Made by a program: the position numbers and the translations under genes
Shown: piece by piece, positions 53,672 to 60,700 of the stretch
How positions within the stretch are numbered: position 1 is the first letter of the stretch
Layout of the letters: each line of letters starts with the position of its first letter
The notes under the pieces: model-generated
What the model was told of the DNA's origin: nothing
The model's input: only the letters and a program-made list of their open reading frames with translations
The model's database searches: none
Assembly: GCF_000737535.1 (NCBI RefSeq)
Contig: NZ_CP006269.1
Span: forward strand, 1,798,001 to 1,862,000
Direction of reading: 5' to 3'
DNA from: Synechococcus sp. KORDI-100
GTDB taxonomy: Bacteria > Cyanobacteriota > Cyanobacteriia > PCC-6307 > Cyanobiaceae
DNA: 64,000 nucleotides

Positions 53672-53790
53672 ATAAGTGTGAATCTTGCCAGGTATTGAAG
53701 GCTGATTTATGGGCTTTTTGGGGTGATTGATACTTAATCAAGTCCAATCCATCTGATACCCATATGGGTTTAGGTAGATGTTGATTCAAA

Positions 53791-54060
53791 TTATTCGACA
53801 TGAGGGAACTCGCAATAGGGAGGAAAGCTGAGTTTCGCTGAATTTACTTGGCATCCTCCCGCCACTTGTTCAAGTTCATGATCTGACAATTCTACCGTTC
53901 CAGATTGCATTGATTGAATATCTTCTGCGTTAATTGAAAACCCAGCTTCTTTGGCAATTTCAATAGCAGCTTCAGCTGAGGCTGTTGTATTGAGCTTCTC
54001 CTGAAGACTGGTGTCTGCTTTGAGCTTCTCCAGGAAGGCTTTCAGTTGCTCTTCTGACAT
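53791..54060 (-). CDS. procA: Nif11-leader lanthipeptide (prochlorosin-type) precursor
   Basis: 89 residues. The leader (MSEEQLKAFLEKLKADTSLQ, IAKEAGFSINAEDI, VELSDHELEQVAGG) is nearly the same as in the precursor at 52581. The core CQVNSAKLSFPPYCEFPHVE differs completely, with two Ser and two Cys. Conserved leader and variable core is the hallmark of this family. Second of the tandem precursor plus TPR units. Confidence 0.88.
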   Translation of the reverse strand: MSEEQLKAFLEKLKADTSLQEKLNTTASAEAAIEIAKEAGFSINAEDIQSMQSGTVELSDHELEQVAGGCQVNSAKLSFPPYCEFPHVE

Positions 54061-54108
54061 CGGTGATGGAGGTTGTATGTGCTGTTGATAGCAGTATCAG
54101 TGGACAGG

Positions 54109-54127
54109 TGATGTTCCATGTGGCACA
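54109..54127 (-). promoter_or_regulatory. Conserved motif upstream of the precursor gene
   Basis: TGTGCC-N5-GAACATCA on the minus strand, 49 bases before the ATG at 54060. Same motif and distance as for the other two precursor genes. Confidence 0.55.
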
Positions 54128-54142
54128 GAGTACCTCGGAATG

Positions 54143-54166
54143 AAAAACCCCGCCATTACTGACGGG
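54143..54166 (-). terminator. Intrinsic terminator behind the second TPR gene
   Basis: CCCGTC/GGCGGG stem, loop AGTAAT, then G-T5 on the minus strand, 40 bases behind the end of the TPR frame at 54206. Confidence 0.8.
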
Positions 54167-54205
54167 AAAAGCGTTGAAAACGTTTCAATCAGATAGCGTC
54201 AGATT

Positions 54206-54984
54206 TCAGCACTGATTTCTTACCCATTCAATCGGCTTTGTATCCCCAAGGTCGACTGCTTTTTTCCAGTCTCTACAGGCACCTTTAAGATCACCTTTTA
54301 TTTCTAAAATAATGCCGCGGTTAGTGTAAGCCATATAAAATCTGGGGTTTACTTCAGTTGCTTTTGTGTAATCAGCAATAGCTCCTTGATAATCCCTTAA
54401 TTGCCCTAGTCAATACCACTATTGAAGTGGGTGACTGGATCATTAGGGTCGATTTCTATTGCCTTAGCGTAATCAACAATAGCTCCTTGGTAATCCTTTA
54501 ATTTACTCTTAGCAATGCCACGACTGATGTAGGCATGAGCAGAATCAGGGTTGTACTTAATTGCTTTTGTGTAATCAGAAATGGCCCCACTTAAATCGCC
54601 TAATTCATATCTCCTCAACCCACGACCGTGATAGGCATCCGCATACTGAGGGTTAATTTCAATTGCCTTCGTGTAATCAGCAATTGCTCCTTTGTAATCC
54701 TTTAAGTGGTGCTTGGCAATCCCTCGATTTATATAGGCATCCGCATACTGAGGATTAATTTCAATTGCCTTCGTGTAATCAGCAATTGCTCCTTGATAAT
54801 CTCCACTCATTGCTTTTTCGATCCCTGAATCAAACCAGTCTTGAGCACTTTGTGCATAGGCTGCCTGCGTCGAGAGCAACCCTGCTCCAATTCCAGCAAC
54901 AGGAGTCAGCCCTACCAGCAAGGGGTGTCCTATCGGCAAGAACAAGGCCAAGGCCGCAGCAAAGGCAGTTGTAACGCGAGGCAT
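54206..54984 (-). pseudogene. Exported TPR protein with a single-base frameshift
   Basis: From the ATG at 54984 the protein runs through a signal-like N-terminus and five TPR units, then stops at 54406 (HFNSGID). One frame over, the family sequence continues: LGQLRDYQGAIADYTKATEV, a last TPR unit and the shared end GACRDWKKAVDLGDTKPIEW to a stop at 54206. A one-base loss near 54412 explains this. The intact product would be about 259 residues, the longest of the three TPR paralogues. Recent inactivation or a sequencing error in the run are both possible. Confidence 0.75.
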
Positions 54985-55056
54985 CCTGAGGGCTGCATGG
55001 CTAGTCCATCTCTAGCCCTTATTGACGATCCCTGTCTGTATCTGATCTGCGAACAG

Positions 55057-55112
55057 AAAAACCCCGCCATTGCTGACGGGGTGGTGTGTGTGAGGTTTTG
55101 TCGGGAGATGGA
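55057..55112 (-). repeat. Second copy of the 54-bp dispersed repeat with terminator
   Basis: On the minus strand ATCTCCCGACAAAACC, the CACACACCAC run, CCCCGTC/GGCGGGG and five T, nearly identical to 13638-13691 inside the yraN element. The terminator part lies about 120 bases behind the TM2 gene stop. Confidence 0.8.
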
Positions 55113-55206
55113 TAGCGACAACATCAGCGCTCCCTGCTTTTCCCCAAAGGGTCTTGTATTGCTTTCAGCCTGTAGGCATCAGGCTTCCCGACAAATCAAT
55201 ATCAAA

Positions 55207-55740
55207 TCAATTAATCCAATACTTGATTTGACCAGATTCAGTAATAGTTGTGCTCAACATTCCCTCGGCCTCCAGGTGTTCTACCAAGCTTTTAACGCGC
55301 TTCGGATCGATGCTTGTTTTTACTGAGATCAATGCAACTGTAATAGGCTTGTCAACACAAGCCTTGAGAATTGCTTGTTCATCACTTTTTGAAGCCGCAT
55401 CGTCAGCTTGGGGGCCTTTTATTTCTGAAATGGCTGACTTGATACTCTCGCCTACATTGACTACAACTTGTTGCTGGGCCAATGGAGAAGAGTAGGCACC
55501 TGGCAGGTTGTACCCACGGTTTCTGTTGTATTCGTCGACCATCTCTGAAATCAGAAATAGATCTACGAGTTGACCAATCCCAAATACCCCAAATGTGAAC
55601 AGGTACAGCAATCCAGATCCAACCTTTCCTACATATAGCCGCTGAATACCTGCTGCCCCAAAGAAAATAGCTGCCCAGCAAAGAACGGCAACTTCTTTTT
55701 GTTTCGCAGGCTTGACGCCGTGAGTAATTGCTCCAGTCAT
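55207..55740 (-). CDS. TM2-domain membrane protein
   Basis: 177 residues. The TM2 signature is present: AAIFFGAAGIQRLYVGKVGSG and FGIGQLVDLFLISEMV, with two helices and the Asp after the second. A cytosolic C-terminal part (residues 95-177) has a winged-helix look (VKSLVEHLEAEGMLSTTITE). It could sense or regulate, but the function is unknown. Confidence 0.82.
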   Translation of the reverse strand: MTGAITHGVKPAKQKEVAVLCWAAIFFGAAGIQRLYVGKVGSGLLYLFTFGVFGIGQLVDLFLISEMVDEYNRNRGYNLPGAYSSPLAQQQVVVNVGESIKSAISEIKGPQADDAASKSDEQAILKACVDKPITVALISVKTSIDPKRVKSLVEHLEAEGMLSTTITESGQIKYWIN

Positions 55741-55941
55741 TTTCTTTTTTTATTTTGTTGGACTCTCGCCACGGACACATTCACAATCCTCAGGATTAGC
55801 TCAAAACAAATCCCCCATTCGGGGGAATCAAGGTGAGAACTAGCTGAGCGTCCCCATAGCGGCGCCAACCGACAGATCGATTCATTCCTGTGCGGGGAAC
55901 CCCTACCGATGCCATCCGAGATGGCTGTCCAGACTTCACCG

Positions 55942-56211
55942 ATGCCCCGGTACCGACCCAATCCCAACGATCAACCTGTGAGTGCAGGGGGTAAGGGTTG
56001 GCTTGTGAATTCCGATCAGAACAAAGTTGTTCAGTTCAAACCCGATACGCCAACGGCTCATGCGGAATGGGTGATCCTGAGGACGTTTCACTGGCGACCT
56101 CCTGATTACCCAATCCCGCAGACCCGGCGACGGATGCTGCGACATAACGCCATCGGGGAATTGGAGATGAAGCTGAAATCAGGCGAGTGGAAGCGTGGCC
56201 AACCCAAATAG
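55942..56211 (+). CDS. YRPxxND-type small protein
   Basis: 89 residues from the ATG at 55942. MPRYRPNPNDQPVSAGGKGW, then VILRTFHWRPPD, and a basic end RRRMLRHNAIGELEMKLKSG. Related sequences are the damaged copy at 35966-36283 and the C-terminal fragment at 57138-57221. Unknown function; apparently a small family of the accessory regions. Confidence 0.55.
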   Translation: MPRYRPNPNDQPVSAGGKGWLVNSDQNKVVQFKPDTPTAHAEWVILRTFHWRPPDYPIPQTRRRMLRHNAIGELEMKLKSGEWKRGQPK

Positions 56212-56281
56212 AGACGGTCAGTAGCGCCAGCAAGCGCATCCAGGCAAAGCTCAGCATGATGTAAGGATTGACTCCTGATCC

Positions 56282-56995
56282 ATGCTCCGCCGCCTCTTCG
56301 TCGGACTGCTGGGGACTGCGGTTTCTATCGCCCTACTGCCAGCTCGCGCTAAGTACTGCGACAACCAACCCACAGCTCGGGCTCTTATTGCCCCATGGAA
56401 TGCTGCCGACCAGGAGTTCCTTGGAGGACGCACAACGATTCGCTACTACTTTGAAATGGGACGACGTCCCTATCAAGTGGTGTTCGGAAATGCAAAAGGA
56501 GAAATCATCCCCGGCTCCCAATGGCAAATCATCAAGTCGGATCCCTTCTATAAAAAAGAAAAAAACTTAGGCATCAAGCTGATCAGAGCCACTGATCGGT
56601 TGATCAGTCTTGATTTCAGGGAAGTTCAGCGTGCCGAAGATGCAGACTTAGTCATTATTGGATACTGCGATAAGAACGACCAAAAAGAGGGAGCTGTTGC
56701 TCAGAACGCTCAAGGGACCCAATACTTCATGATCTTGAATGGGTGTCGAGGAATAGCTACAGGGCAAGAAGATCCCGTATGGTTATTTCTGCATGAGTTT
56801 GGCCATGCCCTTGGCCTTGAACATCCCTTTTCAGATGAAGATGGGGATTGTCTTTATGACAATCAGCCCTTTTCAAATGCTTCTGCACACGCAGGGATGA
56901 CGGTGATGGCGTATAAACCTAGGCCAGGTAGACCGCCTCGTTTTTTCACTGCTTACGATATTGCCGTACTTCAGAGAATCTGGGGCCCTGAATGA
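56282..56995 (+). CDS. Exported zinc metalloprotease (matrixin/M10-like metzincin)
   Basis: 237 residues. Signal peptide to about residue 23 (LLPARAKY). The zinc-binding motif FLHEFGHALGLEHPF fits HExxHxxGxxH, and TVMAYKPRPG after it supplies the Met-turn. The N-terminal part has four Cys in pairs. Matrixin-like proteases act outside the cytoplasm. A role in trimming secreted peptides of this island is conceivable but not shown. Confidence 0.85.
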   Translation: MLRRLFVGLLGTAVSIALLPARAKYCDNQPTARALIAPWNAADQEFLGGRTTIRYYFEMGRRPYQVVFGNAKGEIIPGSQWQIIKSDPFYKKEKNLGIKLIRATDRLISLDFREVQRAEDADLVIIGYCDKNDQKEGAVAQNAQGTQYFMILNGCRGIATGQEDPVWLFLHEFGHALGLEHPFSDEDGDCLYDNQPFSNASAHAGMTVMAYKPRPGRPPRFFTAYDIAVLQRIWGPE

Positions 56996-57137
56996 CCGAG
57001 CTGATAGCGTGTTCAATACGGCAAAAAACTTCTCAGATAGTGCCTTGTCTTCAATGACGACATAACATCTCTGGACACGAGTCGTCGTAGAAACGAGACC
57101 GCTATTGGGTAATGATAATTTTTAGTCGGTGGTCAGA

Positions 57138-57221
57138 CGGATGTTGAGCCATAACGCCATCGAGGCCTGGGAGGCGATGCTGAAAACATGGTGGGAACGC
57201 TGTTCTCCGCTTGTGAGATGA
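57138..57221 (+). pseudogene. C-terminal fragment of a YRPxxND-type gene
   Basis: RMLSHNAIEAWEAMLKTWWER and a stop, against RMLRHNAIGELEMKLKSGEWK in the gene at 55942. No upstream part is recognisable. Confidence 0.5.
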
Positions 57222-57352
57222 CGAAGACCAGCACGACTGTGGGCTTAGCGATTCACTCCGGCTTATCGATCTCAGCTCAACAATGACCTGGATCTCAGAC
57301 CTGTCTGGATGCTGTGGTCTTGGTCAAACTGAACCTTTGCGACCAAGGGCCC

Positions 57353-57649
57353 ATGCCAGAGGCCAACATGACTCACGTTGAGCTGACGTGTCTTCAGGGT
57401 CTGGCGGATCTTGAACAGTTGGAGGGTCCATGGCTTGATGGCATGGTCACCGGTGACCCCGAGGTGACGGCAACCACGATGCGCCTGCTGCTGGCGCACA
57501 TGACCTGGAACAGCAAGCGACTGCTGGGGGCAATGGTGCTGGATCGGATGGACGCCGAAACGTTGTCAACGCGGGCCGAATTCCCAGATAGTTGTCAACG
57601 CTTTGTCAACGCACTGGATTCAGCCACCCGAAGCAATCCCCAAGAATAA
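57353..57649 (+). CDS. Hypothetical protein
   Basis: About 98 residues from the ATG at 57353 (an ATG at 57368 is also in frame). Helical: LQGLADLEQLEGPWLDG, TMRLLLAHMTWNSKRLLGAM. No motif recognised. The 3' part repeats GTTGTCAACG three times (57566-57610), a sequence also present at 52358 at the other end of the island. Confidence 0.45.
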   Translation: MPEANMTHVELTCLQGLADLEQLEGPWLDGMVTGDPEVTATTMRLLLAHMTWNSKRLLGAMVLDRMDAETLSTRAEFPDSCQRFVNALDSATRSNPQE

Positions 57650-57696
57650 GCTCACCGCAAAGGTTCAGGGCGAATGAAAACACTGCGAAGCCAGTT

Positions 57697-57751
57697 CGCT
57701 GGTGCAGGTGACCCATCGCATCGACACCATCGTTCCGGAGATGCAGCGGGT
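57697..57751 (+). repeat. 55-bp direct repeat, right copy
   Basis: Identical to 52125-52179 inside the ABC ATPase gene. Upstream of 57697 the homology to the ABC gene ends at once. Confidence 0.9.
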
Positions 57752-57890
57752 GCTCTGTCTGAACGCTGGAGCCGTCGTCGGAGACGGCGCGCCGGAGGAG
57801 ATGTTGACAACCGAGCGGTTGAGCAAGCTGTTCGACACCGACCTCCAGGTGGTTGAGGCCAACGGCTACCGGCAGGTTCTGCCGCGCTGA
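57697..57890 (+). pseudogene. Cut-off 3' end of the ABC ATPase gene
   Basis: From the repeat the frame continues VLCLNAGAVVGDGAPEEMLT, TERLSKLFDTDLQVVEANGY and a stop. It is homologous to the current end of the gene at 51533 (VVFMDGGTIAKSGSTTELLR...) at perhaps half of the positions. It has the GC-rich codon use of the core genes, so it is probably the original tail, displaced by the island. Confidence 0.85.
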
Positions 57891-57910
57891 TTTTGGAGGT
57901 GGAACGGCTG

Positions 57911-58204
57911 TCAGGCCAGCCAACGGGTGATCACGGTGCCGTCATAGACGTGGCCGGAAGCTTCGACAATCGGCTTGGTCTGAGGGTTGGTGAACACCTC
58001 ATAGAGAACGTTCTCCGGCCCCTGAAACATCACGGTTGCTCGTTCGGGATCGTTCTGACAGACGCCGATGTAAAACGTGCGAACGCCCATCTCGGCGAAC
58101 ATCGCCTGCTGCTCCGGTGCGTTCATGTGCTCGCGGTAGGCCTCGAAAGACCTGCTGAGCCGGAAATCAAGAACGGTGGTTTCAGTCATGTTTGTTTCAG
58201 TCAT
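57911..58204 (-). CDS. DUF3764 family protein
   Basis: 97 residues from the ATG at 58204 (a further ATG at 58189). DFRLSRSFEAYREHMNAPEQ, GVRTFYIGVCQNDPER and a C-terminal SGHVYDGTVITRWL are as in this marine cyanobacterial family with a dimeric alpha/beta barrel look. Function unknown. Confidence 0.78.
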   Translation of the reverse strand: MTETNMTETTVLDFRLSRSFEAYREHMNAPEQQAMFAEMGVRTFYIGVCQNDPERATVMFQGPENVLYEVFTNPQTKPIVEASGHVYDGTVITRWLA

Positions 58205-58237
58205 CGACTGGCGGCGAGTGCATCCATTGAATCTCAC

Positions 58238-58521
58238 TCACTGGGCTTTGTAGGCCTTCACCGCCTGACGCAGGGTCGGATAGGTCAGGTCGCTCACGGA
58301 TGTGATGGTTTCACCCATCCGCTGCAAGCGGTTGAGAAACTCACTTTGGCGTCCAGTCCCACCGCAGGACTCAGTCCCGCCAATTCGGCGTAGGCAATCG
58401 AAACCGGTAGGGCGACCGCTGCCACGGACAGGCCGGCGAAAAGGTCATGACTGACATCGGTTCGAAAGCGATAGCGATGCAGGGCCGTCAAGCCAGGCAT
58501 CAGGTCAGTGAAGCTGACCAA
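58238..58521 (-). pseudogene. SulP anion transporter remnant with a large internal deletion
   Basis: The N-terminal part (ALHRYRFRTDVSHDLFAGLS, AVALPVSIAYAELAGLSPAV) is the start of a SulP/BicA-type transporter. Near 58355 it passes, with a frame change, into EFLNRLQRMGETITSVSDLT and a short end that looks like the C-terminal STAS region of the same gene. More than 400 residues are missing between. Confidence 0.65.
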
Positions 58522-58589
58522 GCAGAGAACACACTCCTGCCGACAGGATGGTCATGGCAGAAAGCCTGCGCAGCGTTGGCAAGACCTGC

Positions 58590-59429
58590 TTAAGAGCTCA
58601 GATTGCCGTGACGCCGCAGCACCCCGTGGCGAGGGGCCAGCAGGAACGCGAGCAGAAACTGGGCGGTCTGGACCAGAACGATGCAACCGGCGGGATCACT
58701 GTCTGTCCAATAACAGATGAACAAGCCCAACACACTCGACAACACACCACTGGAGACGGCCAGCAGCGTCATCCGGTCAAAACGATCCGTCAGCAGATAG
58801 GCCGTGGCACCAGGGGTCACCAACATGGCGACCACCAGAATGATTCCAACGGTTTGCAGGCAGGCCACAGCCGCCAGAGACAGCAGACCGAGCAGGGTGT
58901 AGTGCAACTGGCCGGTGTTGATCCCAATCGATCGCGCATGGGTGGGATCAAAACAGAACAGCATCAGATCCCGCCGCCGCAGCAACAGCACGACCAACAC
59001 GAACAGGCAGATCCCCAGGGTTTGCCAAAGATCATCCAGAGGAATTCCGAGCACATGTCCAAACAGGATGTGGTCGAGATGAATGTGGCTGACTGTTTTT
59101 GATCGCAAAACCAATCCGAGGGCAAAGAAGCCTGTGAACACAAGCCCGATCACCGTGTCTTCCCTGACCCGTGATTTCTGCTCGACGAATCCAATCGCCG
59201 CGACTGAACCGATGCCGAACACCAAAGCACCCACGGAGAGAGGAAAACCAAGGGCGTAGGCCAGCACCACTCCGGGCAGGACCGCGTGGGAGACGGCGTC
59301 CCCCATCAGGGCCCAACCCTTGAGGGTCATGTAGCAGGACAACAACCCACAGACGCCGCCAACAACCGCACTGACGAGGAAAGCCCTGAGCATCCATGGT
59401 TGACTGAGGGGTTCCAACATCCAGGACAT
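58590..59429 (-). CDS. Metal (Mn/Zn) ABC transporter permease
   Basis: 279 residues with seven to eight membrane helices. ALMGDAVSHAVLPGVVLAYALG is the ABC-3 permease signature; SKTVSHIHLDHILFGHVLGI and QTVGIILVVAMLVTPGATAYL complete the family pattern. It imports Mn or Zn with an ATPase and a binding protein, which are not beside it in the window. Start at 59429. Confidence 0.9.
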   Translation of the reverse strand: MSWMLEPLSQPWMLRAFLVSAVVGGVCGLLSCYMTLKGWALMGDAVSHAVLPGVVLAYALGFPLSVGALVFGIGSVAAIGFVEQKSRVREDTVIGLVFTGFFALGLVLRSKTVSHIHLDHILFGHVLGIPLDDLWQTLGICLFVLVVLLLRRRDLMLFCFDPTHARSIGINTGQLHYTLLGLLSLAAVACLQTVGIILVVAMLVTPGATAYLLTDRFDRMTLLAVSSGVLSSVLGLFICYWTDSDPAGCIVLVQTAQFLLAFLLAPRHGVLRRHGNLSS

Positions 59430-59477
59430 CAGCAGAACGGTGAAGCCGGAGTCAATGCTGACAGTTGAGCGGTCGCA

Positions 59478-60581
59478 TCACCCAGGCCTGCGGAACGCCA
59501 TGGCCCCCTGAGGCAGCTGAATCTGGACATCCCGTTCAGCATTCACTTCCCAGAAACCCTCGTAACGCTGACCGCGAAGGAAAACCTCCACAGACGAGTC
59601 GTCCCAGAGAACAATCGCGCGCTTCACCCCACTGGGCTCAATCACGTCGTACACCAGGTTCCCGTTGGCATTCACTCTCGATGAAACGGTGCACTGAAAG
59701 CCTGTGAACTCCTCGCCACCGCGTCGCATCTGGAACCAGCACGTGGACGAATCCGGAGACGTGGCATTCACACCGCGTGATTGCCCCGTCCTGCGTTGAT
59801 CGTCGGCATTCGCGAGCGCAAGGCCATCGGACTCGATCTCATCAGTTTCGGACGTGTCGAAAGGGGAATCCTGGGGTTCATCGCGATCACCATCAAGAGA
59901 TTCCGGGCTGGGTTGAATCGCCAGCTCCTCCTCCGCAAGAGCATCATCCTCAAGGGCAAGGGCTTGCAGCTGTTGAACGTCCGGCAGGATCAAACCTGCG
60001 ATTGTCCAGTTGCCAAGCCCCTGGCGAGTCATCTCAAATCCGAGCTTCACGCCGGGCTCAAGACGGCCTGAAACCAGAAACTGATTCATGCCCACATAGG
60101 CCATCTCAACACCTGACATCTGTTTGATCTGCCTCTCAAACTGCTCCATTCCTTTGGCGATTTCAGCCTGAATATCTGGAACTGAGAAGGGATTGGCTGA
60201 TGTTTTCTGTGGCTTTGGTGCACCGCTTGACGAAGACTCGATCAGGCCTTTCACAACCTCAGCGGTGAGATAGGAATCGATCAGGGTGTTGGCAATCGGT
60301 ATCACCAGAGCCGTGCCCAGAGCCGCCAGACCCCCGTCTGGATCGTCCAGCGATTCTTCAGTGGCCGCCTCGGTCAGTCTGGTAATGACATAGGCCTTCA
60401 GGTCCTCACGAACCTGTGGATAGTCGACGTATTGATTGAATCGAGAACCATCCTTCTGTGCGATGGCCTCCCGGATGGAATTCACTGCCAGATAGGGGCT
60501 TGCATACCAATAAGAACCTGTCGCCAAAACGCCGCCAGAGACCAGTCCCAAGGCAACAATCGCAACGGTTTTCAGATACAT
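59478..60581 (-). CDS. DUF2939 protein with one N-terminal membrane helix
   Basis: About 367 residues from the ATG at 60581 (MYLKTVAIVALGLVSGGVLA); the longer open frame to 61184 is antisense to the acyltransferase. DUF2939 follows the helix: SPYLAVNSIREAIAQKDGSR, YVDYPQVREDLKAYV. After an acidic linker, a second beta-rich domain (FQCTVSSRVNANGNLVYDVI ... ALVLWDDSSVEVFL-like) closes the protein. Probably periplasmic; role unknown. Confidence 0.75.
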   Translation of the reverse strand: MYLKTVAIVALGLVSGGVLATGSYWYASPYLAVNSIREAIAQKDGSRFNQYVDYPQVREDLKAYVITRLTEAATEESLDDPDGGLAALGTALVIPIANTLIDSYLTAEVVKGLIESSSSGAPKPQKTSANPFSVPDIQAEIAKGMEQFERQIKQMSGVEMAYVGMNQFLVSGRLEPGVKLGFEMTRQGLGNWTIAGLILPDVQQLQALALEDDALAEEELAIQPSPESLDGDRDEPQDSPFDTSETDEIESDGLALANADDQRRTGQSRGVNATSPDSSTCWFQMRRGGEEFTGFQCTVSSRVNANGNLVYDVIEPSGVKRAIVLWDDSSVEVFLRGQRYEGFWEVNAERDVQIQLPQGAMAFRRPG

Positions 60582-60700
60582 GTCGCGGCCGAATCTCCCG
60601 GAACCGCAGACCATACCCTGGACAAACAATCCGTGGTTAAGCCAGGGGACTCCGTGCATCCTTAAGGGCTCAATCATCGATTGGAACAGGATCAGCGACC

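Larger units (their letters stand above)
52180..57751. mobile_element. Island of about 5.6 kb flanked by 55-bp direct repeats
   Basis: The unit between the repeats carries an alternative 3' end of the ABC ATPase gene, two precursor-peptide plus TPR modules, a TM2 protein, a YRPxxND protein, a metzincin and two unknown genes or fragments. Excision between the repeats would join the 5' part of the ABC gene to the tail at 57752-57890 in frame. No integrase gene is present, so it would be moved in trans or arose by homologous exchange. Confidence 0.6.
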
